DNA of 64,000 bases from Diplodia intermedia (taxonomy: Eukaryota; Ascomycota; Dothideomycetes; Botryosphaeriales; Botryosphaeriaceae). The DNA lies in assembly GCA_021495925.1 (NCBI GenBank), contig JAKEKT010000046.1, forward strand, positions 1 through 64,000. Reading direction: 5' to 3'. The translations under genes were made by a program, and so were the position numbers. Position 1 is the first letter of the stretch, and the number at the start of each line of letters is the position of its first letter. The notes under the pieces were generated by a model. That model made no database searches. It was not told the DNA's origin and saw nothing but the letters and a program-made list of their open reading frames with translations. Below are positions 39,327-52,012 of this stretch, one piece after another.

Positions 39327-40938
39327 TCAACGCTTCGTCGGCTCTTCTGCCGAAGACGATGATGCCGCAGTGGCCGGCCTGCCATCGACGCTATTCCTCC
39401 GGCCCCAGTTGCGGGGCTGCCGCTTAAGAAAGGCGCCGACGGAGCCGAGGTAGCCTTCGTGGCGCAGGAAGTAGGCCTGCTTTTCACCCTTGGACCAGAA
39501 TTTGATGGCATAGGACAGGGTATGCATGGTTTGCGGGTGACCGCCGATGAAGGAGCCGCCAAAGTAGATGTGCTCCAGATTGTGCTTTTCGGCGTGGAGG
39601 TAGGCGATTTGCCCGATGTTGTTGCTGAAGCAAGTCAGTGGACTGTATGTATGGGATTGGAATTTCGCAGCGTACCTGACGGCGTACAGCAGGCTCTTGC
39701 TGACGTCTTCCGGCTTGAATGAATTCCCATAGCCGTACGGGGAGTCCTTGAGGTTTCCGGTATCTTCCGCCTCCTGCTCGGCCTGGCGCTTCATCTTGTA
39801 GACCTTGCCGAAGCTGCTGGCAATTGTGGTGCTCTTGAGGCCAATCTTGCCATAGCCGGAGCCGTAGATGTCTCCAACCAACATATCAACCGCGGTGTTG
39901 TCGCCGCGCTCGGCGAGGCTGAGCATGTCCTCAAAGGTTCTTGCGCCAGTGAGCAGGGAAAGCAGCCCCCAGAGTGTTCCACCGCCCAACGATGTACCTC
40001 CCACACGTTCGTATTGCCGAGGACCGGAAACCTTGACCATGGACACGCCGGAACCGATGTTCACCAGCAGATAAGGGTATATGTTGGGGCGGGCTGCGAT
40101 GAAGCGCATCGGCTCCTCTTGGCTGTATGTGAAGACTTCGTGAGGAATTTCGGTGATGAAGAAATCGAGGCCTGGGTCGCATGTAAGCATGCGATCGCGC
40201 CAAGTTTGCGAAAGGGGGCGCACCTATGATGAGGCATTCCATCTCGTCTTCTCTCACCACCTCGACCTCCAGAGCACCCTTGATCTCATCGTAATACTTG
40301 AAGGCGCCTCCGCCAGTGGCCATGACGCAGAGGTCCGAGGGTCGCGATCCATTGATGATTTCGTATTTGAGCTTCAGCTTGCGCAGGAAGTCGATGCATT
40401 CGTCGATGCGCGCAGTCTCGAATTTCAAAAAGTTCAGGCGGCCGCCGAGCTCCTTGGAGGTGGGGTCGCGCGAGAAGTAGACCAGCTTGGCCAGCGATCC
40501 GCCAATCTGCATTCGCACGGGGGTCAGCGAGCTAATTGGGGCGCGGAGCGCACGGGGAAGGCTCACGTCGACTGCAATGTGGCTGACGACAGCCGTGTGG
40601 TTGGGCAGGCGGATGTCCTTGGAGCCATGCTCGTGCTCGTAGTCGCTCTCGGGAGACTCGGGAGTGCGCGGCTCGTCGTCGACTATGAAGGCGCCCTGGA
40701 CGTTGATGTAGACGTTGCCCGGGTGCCTGATGGTGGGGTCGTCGTGGGCGCGGTTGGCGGGGTGGGCGGCGTCGTGCGACAGCGAGGGCGACATGGTGGT
40801 GAGGTCGTGGAGCTTGCGCTTGGCTTGGTCGGCGGCTGCGGTGAGTCTTGTTCGAAGGCTGGCTATCGCGACCGGCGGCGGCGAGGAACAGGCCGGAACG
40901 ACGGCGGGCGAGGGACGCGAAGGCTGTGCGAGGTTCAT
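39327..40938 (-). CDS. Pantothenate kinase (type II/eukaryotic)
   Basis: Exons 40938-40567, 40506-40224, 40171-39676 and 39624-39327 encode 482 residues. The enzyme phosphorylates pantothenate with ATP, the first and rate-limiting step of coenzyme A synthesis. Family blocks are restored by splicing: IAVDIGGSLAKLVYFSRD (phosphate loop), CVMATGGGAFKYY, VNIGSGVSMVKV, GGTSLGGGTLWGL, AVSNNIGQIAYLHA and YFGGSFIGGH. The first 110 residues are an Ala/Ser/Pro-rich extension that could include a targeting or disordered segment, longer than in yeast Cab1. The C-terminal 25 residues are low-complexity. Confidence 0.93.
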
Positions 40939-41419
40939 CGGCCGGGCGTTGAGCGACTAGTCGGCGGCGCTGCTGAGGGCTGGCGGGCTGGCGGGCGAGG
41001 TTGGCGGGCGACGGCTGCCGTGCAACGCGCGGCGCGGACGAGGTAGAAATTGCTTTGGCGATCCATCTCCGCCTGTCCGATAGTCGGTTGGTGAAAGAGC
41101 CATTGTACCTACGGCTACGGTGCAGTGTTGAGCACAACCTCGGACGTGCGCCGCGGGCTCTCCGCACCCGAGGCCCCCCAGGGTCCGCCCGCGAACCACT
41201 CCACGCCTCGAGCCAGCTCCTCAGCCAGACAATCTCACGCCGCCTTCTGCTTAGTCTGCACGCCGACACCTGCCCAAAGCAGCGGTCCGAGTCGCCTCTC
41301 CGGAAGTCCGATCCAATCTGCTATCACTTTTGGCTGCCATAAATAGTAATCGTACAGCTGCTCTATCCCGAACAATCCCAAAAACTCCTCGAGCTCCGAA
41401 CCACCCGCCCGTTCCCTTT
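40939..41419. other. Intergenic region, Arp9 3' end / pantothenate kinase promoter
   Basis: 481 bp, GC-rich near the kinase start. No gene recognised. Confidence 0.55.
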
Positions 41420-43441
41420 TTACATGCACACATCTCTGATGCCCGACGGTCCCTGGTCGTTGTAATCCGTCCTCGTCATGTAGCCCTGACCCAGCCCTTG
41501 GTCTACTATGAAGAGCACCTTTGCTGCCACCTGCGCTCCAAGGAACACCGCCTCGTCCATGCCGACGTCCTTCCACTCCGGGAAGTATTCCGGGGCCTTG
41601 ACCAGTTTGATGCTGGTCGGTGACTGCCCGTGGCCCGAGTGGGTGTTGTGCGAATGAAGTGCGCCCATCGGGCCTGGTGTTGACCCTTGGCTGACGTGCA
41701 TCATCTGTGGGTTTTGTGCTGTTGTGGCAGCGTAGAGCAACGGGTTGACACCGCTGCTGGTGGACTGGACGAGCCCTGGGTGCTGAGGTGTGTTTGCACC
41801 CGTCGCCGTGGGAGTCGAGAGATTCGAGGGGAGTTCGGATGTGAAGATGGTAGCCGATGAAGGAGAGATTAGATATTTGGTGTGAAGTATCGCCACGAGG
41901 GACTCCTTGAATCCTAAGCGTACTCAATCAGCGGGTGCAACAACGATGGGCGTGGCAAACTTACCTCGAACCTTGGCGCCGTTTCCAACAATGATCAAAG
42001 AGTCCCAGAGCTCGCTACGCTTGTTGACTTCATCCACGGCGGAAACTGTGCGATGGATCGTGTCTGCCAAACGCTCCAGAATCCCACCACTTGCAGCTTG
42101 GAAGCGCTCCACCCCCACCTCGATTTCTCGACGAATCGGCCCACGAGTTCCAGCAGGTGCAGATACCGCGCCATTGCTCTCGATACCCGTCATTGAATCG
42201 CCGCCTTCATTGTCTCCCTTCCGATGTGAACCTTCATCCAGTGCTGCCGCCGCATCCGCCAATTGCTGACCGCTGGTGGTGTCCTTGAGAGCACTGAGAA
42301 GAGCATGGTCCTCGTACAGGAATGTCACTCGTTCTCTTTTGGCGTTGGGCAAGCGCCCTGGCTTGTTCGCGGCCTCCCTGGCAGCATCGGCGCCCTTTTT
42401 CTTCGCCGCCGCCTTTTCTTGCTTTTCTTTTTCCTTCTTGGCCAAGAGCTCGTTCATCTTGCCACTTGTGACAATGCTGGCCACATCGAGCACGCCCTCG
42501 CTCTCCTCATCCTCCTTTGCTTCCTCTCCCACCTCGGTATCGACGCCGGGACCACGAGGGCCGTTGCCAATGGTGGCGGCGCCATCGGGGCCAGATCCTG
42601 TGGCACCAGTCGATGCAGCAGCGGCAGGGTTGGATGGAGGTTCGGCGCCACTTTCTCCAGAGCCCGGCAATGGGGTGTTTGGGGGCAGGATTTCGCAAAT
42701 GGCATTCTTCTTCAACTGCTCGCACATTTCCCGGTTGAGTCCCTTTGGTTTCAACAGCTCCAAAAGCCGCTGCGTCATGGCGTCTCCTCCACAGTCAGGC
42801 ACGGAGATTGCCCGGCCGGTCTCGTGCATTATGAAATCGCTAATGGCGGTCACGTCGGCTTTTTGGTAGCCCACGTCGACAATGGTGGCGCTCTGGGTGC
42901 CGTAAGCATAAGCAATTGCCGTCGCCGAGTCCATGATGGTGAAGGCGGGCATCTTGAACTTTTCAAAGAAGAACTGGGTGAGCCTCTCCTTCTCCTTGGG
43001 AGTCCATGCAGGTTGGCCAACCAGCAGGATGGGCGTATGGAAGGGTGGGTTGAGAGCGTTGTAGACGTGCGTCATGAGAGCGAAGAAACAAGGCCAATTG
43101 ACGATGCGGCCCTCGACCATTGGCCATACCGCACCCTCATCCGAATCGTGGTCCTCCTCGTAGATGACATCGTCGTCGGACGCAGCGTTTTGCGCATCGC
43201 CAGCCTCGGGCTTGACGCCGTCCTTCCGGCGGACCTTGTAGGGCTCCCATTCGCCATCCTTCTCGGCAGCGAACATGCGCGACTTGATGCGTAGGCGAGC
43301 GGGAGTGAGCGACTCGGGAAGGCCGAGCTGGGCGAGGGTGGTGTGCGACCCAGGCGCGATGATCTGGAAGAGGCTTAGCTAGGACGGGCGCAGCAGGCAC
43401 GAGAGACGCACGATCAGCTGCTCATCTTTGAAGGGCGGCAT
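41420..43441 (-). CDS. arp9: Actin-related protein 9 (SWI/SNF-RSC subunit)
   Basis: Exons 43441-43412, 43363-41965 and 41913-41420 encode 640 residues. The 10-codon first exon (MPPFKDEQLI) joins to IIAPGSHTTLAQLGLPESLT, the Arp9-type N-terminal phosphate loop. Actin-fold pieces follow: YNALNPPFHTPILLVGQPAW, IMDSATAIAYAYG, IVDVGYQKADVTAI and LIIVGNGAKVRG. A large Gly/Pro/acid/Lys-rich insertion (about residues 270-400) and a Thr/Gln/His-rich one near 500-570 make the protein longer than yeast Arp9. In yeast, Arp9 pairs with Arp7 on the HSA helix of the remodelling ATPase in the nucleus; fungal Arp9 is expected to do the same. It is divergent from NTE1 over only 275 bp. Confidence 0.87.
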
Positions 43442-43716
43442 GGTTGCGGGGCCGCGGAGGCGTGAGAGAGCAGGGTGAGGGAGTGTCGCGATGCGGGCGG
43501 CAGAGTCGCGACGGATGATGCGCGCGGGCTGCGAGGTCGCGTCGGCGGGCAAAAGCCGTGGCCGGTGGTGGTCCAAGCTTGCGCGTGCTGGAGCTGTCAG
43601 TCCCGCAAGCTTGTGACGCCGCGGCGGACATCCACTTCACCGGTCATGATTGCAGCCTGCCTCTCGCCATAGCAGCGGTTCCCCCGTTGTCTCCCTCGCC
43701 GGGTGCATGCTCCGTG

Positions 43717-46700
43717 ATGCCGTCCAGCATGACCGTCAACGCCTCCCAAGTGGCCACCGCCGCCCTCGCCGAACCCCAGGCCGCCTCCTCCAACTTCGGC
43801 CTCCTTGCGCGACTGCTACTCGGCACCATCAAGGTCATTCCCGGCGTGCTCTACTGGATCATCACCTTCACCACCATCACCCTGCCCACATGGATTTTCA
43901 ACGTGGCCTCGATGAGCTTGACCGTCACCATGAACGCGACCACGCTGTAAGCTCCCCCGACGCATGCCAGCCTCTCCCGACTGACCCGCCCTAGACTGTT
44001 GCTGTTCCTGGCCGTTGGCTCCACCGTCAGCTGGTTCGTTCGCTATCGCTTCCTGAACATGTACACTCGTTTGCCTCCGGAGCCTCAGCGCGAAGAACCC
44101 CACGTCGAAGTGTTCCCCGACACCCAGGAAGGAGACTCCAAACGCGGTCTGTCCAACTATCTCGATGAGTTTTTCAGTGCCATCAAGGTCTTTGGTTACC
44201 TCGAACGTCCCGTTTTCCACGAATTGACTCGTACCATGCAAACCCGCAAGTTGATTGCTGGCGAAACTCTGCTGCTGGAAGAGGAAAAGGGCTTCTGTTT
44301 GGTTGTCGATGGGCTGGTTCAGATTTTTGTAAAGTCTAGCCGTGATGAACCCGTGGATGACTCGGGCGTCTCGGGATCCAGTTCTGATGAAGAAGATGGA
44401 GATACCCGGGGACATCAGCAGGGTTACCAACTCTTGACTGAGGTCAGAAACGGCGCCCCCATGTCATCTCTATTCTCCATTCTCTCCCTTTTCACCGAGG
44501 ACGTCAAGCTCCGTCATGATGAGGATCAAGGCATGGATTCTGCTCCGCCTACTGCCGGAGGTCCTCGACTCCAACGTGCAGACTCTCAACCCATGGTGGG
44601 CTCGGTAACCCCCCAATCCGAGAACTTCGACATGCCGCCACAAATGACTCCGATGTCTCCTAGATCCGAGCTTAGCAATGCTCGTCGTGCCTCGGCCATG
44701 GCTAGTCCCACCGCTGGTGGTCAGCTTCCCAGAGTGCCTTCTCTTTCTCTCGATACTAATCGTTCCCAAGACTTTGAGCAGCAAGCAGCTTCCCGCAAGG
44801 CTAGCGAGTCCAAGACAAGGAAACAACTCAAGTCTGCTCATCCTGATATTGTTGCAAGAGCCACCGTTGATACTACCATTGCCATCATTCCGGCAACTGC
44901 TTTTAAACGCCTGACGCGTGTCTATCCAAGAGCAACCGCACATATCATTCAAGTCATTCTTACTAGGCTTCAACGTGTCACCCTATCAACCGGTCATGCC
45001 TATCTGGGATTGACCAGTGAAGTGCTTCGCATCGAACGTTTGATGAACAAGTACACCACTTATGACCTACCGGGATTCCTCAGAGATGCCGCCCTTCAAA
45101 GGCTCAAGGACAAATTTTCAAAGGTTAGTCTAGAAGATGGTCCATGGAAATGAAGCTGATCAATTACCAGGAACGAGAACGTATCGGTGATGAAGATGGA
45201 ATGAAAGGAATCGCTCTTCACAACCCTGCTACTCATCGGAAAAGATCTGGTAGTGGTTTGAGAAGAGAAGTCCATACTCGACTAGCTTCAGTAGTCCGTC
45301 CTACTTCTGCAGCACCAACGGAACCAGCTCCTAGAAGAAGTGCCACCATGAAACCTCGAGCTTCTCAAGACAACGTCAGCGCAGGTAAGTCATGCGTTGT
45401 TCTTACTGGCTGTTCTTACCTAACAATCATAGGTGACTTGTTGACGAATCATCACGTATCGAGAAACAGTCGTGGACGTCTGGGTAGTTTCTCTCAACCA
45501 TTCACTCCTCCACCCCCGAGACGGGATGGACGTACTCCTTTGGATTCTGGTTCCTTTAATCCCTTCGCCCATACCAGTGCCCGCATTCCTCTTCAACGAC
45601 AAGAATCCATGGATGAAGATGCTTTCTTCCGTGAATCAGTTCTTGATTGCATGTTGAAGGCTATTGGTTTGACCAATACTCGGAACGTCGTAGCCAAACC
45701 GGATTCTGTGGAACAATCCCCTCGACTTGTTTCCTTTGACTCCAAACGTCAAAAAGCCGTCTTCAGCAATGCATTTGGATTCCTCGACCCCTACGAAGGA
45801 TCTGTAGATGCGGACACCGAATCGATTGCTTCAGTTCCTCTCTCCGCAATCAGCGCCACCAACAGTAGAAGCATCCATGAGGAATTGGTCAACGATGTTG
45901 AAATTGTCTTCTTCCCCAAAGGTTCAGTTTTGGTGGAGCAGGGTGAACGTAACCCGGGCCTCTACTACGTCATCGATGGTTTCTTGGATGTCGGCATGCC
46001 AGTGGATGGAAAGGAAGGCGACACGGATCCCATGCATGCCTTTGCCACCGACTACACCTCTGGAGTCGACGTTGGGGACTTGTTTGGTGGCGGTCTACAC
46101 AAAACCCCAACCAATTCAACCATCGGTGGCACCTCACGCGAGTCCGGGAAAAAGAAAAAGCAACAACGCAAAAGCTTGTTCCTCACAAAGCCAGGCGGTC
46201 TGGCGGGATACTTGGGGACAGTCTCTTCCTATCGATCTTTCATCGACGTTGTCGCCAAGACCGATGTCTACGTTGGGTTCCTGCCTCGCGCTTCCATTGA
46301 AAGGATCGCAGACAGGTATCCAGTCGTATTGCTGACCATGGCCAAACGCTTGACAATGCTCCTTCCTCGTATGATTCTGCATATCGACTTTGCTCTGGAA
46401 TGGGTTCAAGTCAATACCGGACAGATCATCTACAACCAAGGTGATGAGAGTGATTCCATATACATTGTCTTGAACGGTCGTCTACGTGCTATTCAGGACA
46501 CGGAAGACCAGGGCATGAAAGTCATTGGCGAGTACGGTCAGGGAGACAGTGTCGGAGAACTTGAAGTCTTGACGGAATCCACCAGGCCTGCTTCGTTGCA
46601 TGCCATCCGAGACACTGAAGTCGCCAAGTTCCCAAAAACTCTGTTCAACAGCCTGGCTCTCGAGCATCCAAACATTACCATCAAAATCTCCAAGATCATT

Positions 46701-48438
46701 GCCAGCCGCATGCGTTCGTTGATGGACTATCCATTGCACGATCAAGCCGCCGAACGTACTTTTGCTGTCAAGAACAGTGTCTCGTCAACCGCCAACTTGA
46801 GAACTGTCGCCGTGCTTCCCGTCACTGGAGGAGTCCCCGTGGTGGAATTCGCCGGCAGGCTCGTCAACGCCCTCCACCAAAGTGGTCTCCCCAATCGAGT
46901 CGTGTCGCTCAACCAAGCCGCCATTTTGAATCATCTCGGAAGGCATGCTTTCAGTCGTATGGGCAAGCTCAAACTTTCACAATATCTTGCCGATCTCGAG
47001 GAAAAGTACAGCATGGTTCTCTACGTGGCCGACACCAATGTCAAATCTCCATGGACGCAGACTTGCATCACTCAAGCGGATTGCATCCTCATCGTCGGTC
47101 TCGCTGAAGGCTCCCCGGCAATCGGGGAATACGAACGCTTCCTCTTGACGACAAAAACCACGGCAAGGAAAGAACTCGTCCTCCTCCATTCCGACCGCTA
47201 CTGTCCTCCTGGCCTCACCCGTAAATGGCTCCGCAACCGCATGTGGATCAACGGTAGTCATCACCACATTCAGATGTCCTTCCGCACTGCCCCCGAACCC
47301 ATCCATCCCACCCACCGCAGGTTTGGTACCGCCATCAAACAGCGTGTCCAAGTCTTGCAGGCCGAGATTCAAAAGTACACGTCAAAGCGCGTGCGCCAAA
47401 CCCCCCTCTACTCCGCCGACACCCACCACAAGGGCGACTTTCACCGGCTTTCCCGCCGTCTGTGTGGCAAATCAGTCGGACTGGTTCTCGGAGGTGGTGG
47501 CGCCAGAGGAATCGCACACATCGGTATCATACGAGCCATGGAGGAAGCTGGCATCCCAATCGACATTATCGGAGGTACCTCCATCGGCAGTTTCGTCGGC
47601 GCACTCTATGCCTGGGATGCCGATGTGGTCCCAATGTACGGCCGTGTCAAGAAGTTTGCCGGGCGCATGGCCAGCATGTGGCGGTTCGCCCTGGACCTGA
47701 CATACCCCTCGTAAGTTTCCGCTTCCTCTTGATGAGCCCAGCTAACAACCCAGCGCCTCGTACACCACCGGTCACGAATTCAACCGTGGCATCTTCAAGA
47801 CGTTCGGCAATGCGCAGATTGAGGATTTCTGGCTGGAGTACTACTGCAACACCACCAACATCTCCCGCTCGCGCGAGGAAATCCACACCTCTGGCTATGT
47901 GTGGCGGTACGTCCGGGCGTCCATGAGCTTGGCCGGGCTCGTCCCCCCGCTCTGCGACGAGGGCAACATGCTCGTCGACGGCGGCTACGTCGACAACCTC
48001 ACCGTCGCGCACATGAAGCAGCTCGGCGCCGACACCATCTTCGCCGTCGACGTCGGCTCGCTCGACGACGACACGCCGCAGCAGTTCGGCGACAGCCTCT
48101 CCGGCTTCTGGGCGCTCCTCAACCGCTGGAACCCCTTCGGCGCCCACCCCAACCCGCCCACCCTCAGCGAGATCCAGGCCCGCCTCGCCTACGTCAGCAG
48201 CGTCGACGCCCTCGAGCGCGCCAAGAGCATCAAGGGCTGTCGCTACATGCGCCCGCCCATCGACCCCTACGGCACCCTCGACTTTGGCAAGTTTGACGAG
48301 ATCCACGACGTCGGCTACCGCTTCGGCAAGGAGTTCCTCGCCAAGTTGCGTGAGGACGGCGAGCTCGGCGGTGTCGAGGAGGGCGAGAAGGAGCGCCAGT
48401 TGCGCAGGACCATGGCGCCCAGGAGGGCGAGTATCTAG
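43717..48438 (+). CDS. NTE1: Lysophospholipase NTE1 (neuropathy target esterase homolog)
   Basis: Five exons (43717-43946, 43995-45123, 45171-45384, 45433-47710, 47754-48438) encode 1511 residues, the normal fungal NTE1 length. Two N-terminal hydrophobic segments anchor it in the ER. Regulatory cyclic-nucleotide-binding-like domains follow (around 130-330, 560-720 and 740-860; for example SVLVEQGERNPGLYYVIDGF, QIIYNQGDESDSIYIVLNG). The C-terminal patatin domain has GLVLGGGGARGIAH, the nucleophile GGTSIGSFVG (Ser near 1241) and the dyad Asp in LVDGGYVDN (near 1359). The enzyme removes both acyl chains from phosphatidylcholine to give glycerophosphocholine. The start ATG at 43717 is chosen over an ATG 12 bp downstream; both are plausible. 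Confidence 0.95.
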
Positions 48439-48694
48439 TTACGATAGCAATGATTGATGTATGTTTCCCTGATTGTTTCGCGTCGGTCTCCGCAAACACG
48501 GCTATACAGCGGAGACGCTTTGTGCTCGTTATCCGGTCATGAGATCACACCAGCCCTGCGCGTCTCTTGATCTCTCGCCCATGAGTTTCTCAACATTTTG
48601 CTACCTGTCATATTGTACGCACCCCCTATCGCCGCTACCAACGGAATGAGCACCTACCTAGTTATGAAGGCGACCATCTGATTCCAAGCTATGC

Positions 48695-51442
48695 TCAATC
48701 GGCACCTCCGGCACCTCCGGCATCCCCGGAACCCCCTCCAGCTCCCCTGGTGCCTGCAGCTCCAGGAGTTCCACCCGCCCAGGGTAGGATACTGCGCCAG
48801 GCAGTGTCACGGGCGATCTTGTACTTGTCCAAGTCCTCCTGAAGTTCTTGAATAACCCCCATGCTCTCTTGAGCAAGACTCGTCATTCGGTGAAGCCAAG
48901 TTGTGTAGACATGTATACGCCACTGGCAGAAAGCCAGCAGCGTGCCCCTCTTCTTGCATTCCTCTTCCGAATCCTTAAGCGCATTCTTGTATTTCTCCTT
49001 CACGTCCTTAAGCGCGTTCTTGCATTCCTCCTTTGAATCCTTAAGCGCGTCCATCAACGCCTTCTTGTCGCCACGAAGCTCGGCGAGCATCTTCCTGCAG
49101 GCTTGAATCTGATGCGCTCGAGTCCTAGACCGGGATTCTTCCCTTCTAACGTGTGCTCTCAGATCAGAAACTTCGAGGTAAGCGGTTACGACGCGCAGGC
49201 AGACTTGTTTGTGAATCTCGATGTCTCGGCTCCGCATGGCATTGAAGTCTCGAACCATCTCCTTCTTCTGCAATATGCGCTCTCGCACTCTGGAAGCTAG
49301 TTCATCGACCCGAACGGTCAATCGCGCACAAAGCCCGTCCTTGTACTCCAACTCGGCCTCCGCTTGGGTCAAAGCGTCCTGCAGGTAGTTGGTTCGGGAG
49401 AGGAACCGCTCATACTCCTCACCTCTAACCTTTTCAACGGTCTGGCTGGCGCTGCGGAGAAAAGCCATGGTACTTGTGCATTTTTTGACAGTTTGGCAAA
49501 GGTTCCGAATATCGCCGTTCAATTCCCGGATGCGGTCGTCGGCAGCCTTCTTCTCTGCGGCGCGGCTCTTGGCGCACTCCTTCGCCTGCGTTTGGAAGAC
49601 AACCTTGCTCTGAGTCTCGGCACTCAGCGCCTTCTTCTTCTTTTCAAGCTCCTCCTTCGTTGACTCTTGTTCTTTTTTGACCTGGCGATATCTTTTCTCC
49701 CAAGTCTGCATGCTGCCACGCGCGGCCTCCAAATCGGCGCACACACTCTGTAGAGACTGCTCTTTCTGGTCGAGCATGCCTTGAAAGGCATCGTTCTTAC
49801 CGCTCAACTCATTAATTTGTTCGAGGTAATAGTCCAACGGCTCACCCTGTTTTCGGAGATGTTCCTCCAACACAAGAACCTTATGCGATAGCTCTAAGTG
49901 GCACTTCTCGCACTTGTTCAATGAAGCGAGGTGGTCGGCGGATTCTTGGCTGATTAGCTTTATTTGCTGAATCTGCTGCTTGATTGTCTCATTACGAGCG
50001 TTGACCGTTGCATCGGTGGACTCGTGGAGCTCGCGCTCCCTCTGCAGTGCATCGAGATGATCAAGCTCCTCTTCTTTGAGCTTATCCTTGCATTCTTGTT
50101 CCAAATTTTGTTGAAGCGTGTCCATGGCATTGCTGTGAATCTGGTCCTTCAACTCCATTTTGTGTTGCCAGTCCTCCTCTCTTCGCTGCATCGTAGTCGC
50201 TTGCTCGCTCATCTGGCGCCTCAACTCTTCCTGCTTGGCATTCGCCTCCTCCTCCAGCGCCAGGCGCTCCTCTTGTCGGGCTTTCTCCAGGCCTTTCTTC
50301 TGGGCATCGAACTCCCTCTGATACTCCTCTCTGAACTCAGTAGTGCTCTCGTTATAGCAATCCAAGATTGTGGCAAGCTCTCTTGCATGTTGCTTATCCT
50401 TGTCTTCCAATGCCTGAGAGGTGAGCTGCGCGTAAGTCTTCTCCTGCTTTTCGCACTCATCACGAAGTTCTTTCAGCTGCTTCCCATGACTATGCTTGAG
50501 TTCCTGGACACTCGCCTCGTGCTTGCTGTTCTGTATCTCCAACTGAGTCTTTTGAAGCATATCAGATGCCATTTTCTGGCCTTGCGCACGCGTCTCGGCA
50601 GCCTCCTTCTCTGCAAGTACAGCCTCCGCCTTTGAATCCTCAAGTCTCTTCTTGAGCTCTTCCATCTCCCTCTTGCAGGACTCTTTCATCTCCGACCTTG
50701 CTTGTTCGACTTGCTGGAAGGCATGTGTTGTCTGCTCGGCAGACCGCTGTTGCTGCTCGGAGCTCGAAGCAGACATGGCGGATTGCAAGTCTGCGAGAGC
50801 CTTCGCAGACTGTATGTTTGTCGCAATTATTCCTTCAGCACTCTTCTCAGCTTCCCCCAACAGGTCTCTCACGTGTTTTTCGGTTTCCCGCGCCTGCCGT
50901 AGCATGGCTTCATGATCGCTCTGGAGCTCGAGGGTCGTTTGCTGCCACTGGCGCTTGGCATTGGCAATTTCTTCGCGGTGGGCTTCCGTGAGTCTTGCAA
51001 TCCTGTCGTCATGCTCTTCGCGTGCCGCCTCAGCAGCCTGTTGGGCTTCTTCATAGCGCTCGGTCAACCTTTTGATGCGTAGATCCCTCACGTTGATCTT
51101 CCGGGCATGGCGCGCTTTGTTCCTCCGCAGCGAGGTCTTGCGGTCCTGCGCCTTCCGCTCAAGGTCTGATATCATCTTGTTGCGAGCCTCATCCACGAGA
51201 CCGAGCACCTCGTCCAATGCGCGTGAGAGTTCCGGTGTAAGGATGTCTTGTATGTTTGTCATCCTCTGCATTGCGCTGCGGACAATCTCGATAGCATCAT
51301 GATCATCCTTGTCAAACATCCGTTCCAGGTTCGCGGGTGTCTCATCCTTCAAATCCTCGTCACTGGCTTGGAATAGCGCATGTAGATACCGGAGGTTGAC
51401 CTGGTGCGTTTCCGTCCACTTGGACGCCTTTTTGGGACCCAT
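48695..51442 (-). CDS. Large coiled-coil protein of unknown function
   Basis: A single exon of 915 residues. After a 100-residue N-terminal part (MGPKKASKWTETHQVNLRYL...) almost the whole chain is Glu/Lys/Gln/Arg-rich heptad-like coiled coil. A short Gly/Ala-rich tail follows. Near residues 810-840 a 10-11-residue unit is repeated three times (LKDSKEECKNA, LKDVKEKYKNA, LKDSEEECKKR). There are no SMC-type ATPase heads, kinesin motor or membrane segments. The N-terminal sentence WTETHQVNLRYLHALFQ, beginning with a Trp and basic residues, recalls short helical modules seen in fungal hypothetical proteins, but no family was recognised. It is divergent from the chromodomain gene over 570 bp. Function unknown; a scaffold role is only a guess. 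Confidence 0.8.
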   Translation of the reverse strand: MGPKKASKWTETHQVNLRYLHALFQASDEDLKDETPANLERMFDKDDHDAIEIVRSAMQRMTNIQDILTPELSRALDEVLGLVDEARNKMISDLERKAQDRKTSLRRNKARHARKINVRDLRIKRLTERYEEAQQAAEAAREEHDDRIARLTEAHREEIANAKRQWQQTTLELQSDHEAMLRQARETEKHVRDLLGEAEKSAEGIIATNIQSAKALADLQSAMSASSSEQQQRSAEQTTHAFQQVEQARSEMKESCKREMEELKKRLEDSKAEAVLAEKEAAETRAQGQKMASDMLQKTQLEIQNSKHEASVQELKHSHGKQLKELRDECEKQEKTYAQLTSQALEDKDKQHARELATILDCYNESTTEFREEYQREFDAQKKGLEKARQEERLALEEEANAKQEELRRQMSEQATTMQRREEDWQHKMELKDQIHSNAMDTLQQNLEQECKDKLKEEELDHLDALQRERELHESTDATVNARNETIKQQIQQIKLISQESADHLASLNKCEKCHLELSHKVLVLEEHLRKQGEPLDYYLEQINELSGKNDAFQGMLDQKEQSLQSVCADLEAARGSMQTWEKRYRQVKKEQESTKEELEKKKKALSAETQSKVVFQTQAKECAKSRAAEKKAADDRIRELNGDIRNLCQTVKKCTSTMAFLRSASQTVEKVRGEEYERFLSRTNYLQDALTQAEAELEYKDGLCARLTVRVDELASRVRERILQKKEMVRDFNAMRSRDIEIHKQVCLRVVTAYLEVSDLRAHVRREESRSRTRAHQIQACRKMLAELRGDKKALMDALKDSKEECKNALKDVKEKYKNALKDSEEECKKRGTLLAFCQWRIHVYTTWLHRMTSLAQESMGVIQELQEDLDKYKIARDTAWRSILPWAGGTPGAAGTRGAGGGSGDAGGAGGAD

Positions 51443-52012
51443 CTTTGGCAGCCAAGTATGAGCGTCAGCCGAATGGGTAGCCTTCTAAGGAAAGTGGTTA
51501 GCTAAGCAGAGGAGAGCGGGTTGAGGCAGGGCTGCTCGCAACAGGCGTGCTTGGTTGGGCTCCAGCTTGAGCTTGAAGCGCCGCTTGTTGCGAACCTTGG
51601 CTGTTGAGGTTTACTGACGTGAAGATGATCCGCACGGGACTAGCCCCGCCAGCTGTGGTGTGCGATTTCAGCGTTACCTGACGATAGTGTTAGCGGTCAA
51701 GTGTCTGTGGCCGAAGGCTACTTGGTGAGCAGTTACCAGTGTAGCCAAATCGAAGTGTGTCGGTGCACTGGGGAGTGCGCCTGGCGCGCGGTTGCAAGAC
51801 AGATCCGCAGCGAGGTGGAACGGTGGAAGAGGGGAGAGTGACGGCGCACGCGACGTCGTGGGCAGAAATGCCGCGAATCAATGTCATGTACGCGGGTGGG
51901 TGACCCGGCGCGCCGCACCGCACATCACTCCCGTCACCCTCCTTCCTCCATACAACTACAACTTCCGGCTGCCTCCAACCTCCAACCCACCTTGCCCGCT
52001 CAAGCCGCCATC
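51443..52012. promoter_or_regulatory. Divergent promoter region, coiled-coil / chromodomain genes
   Basis: 570 bp between divergent starts. No recognised motif. Confidence 0.45.
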
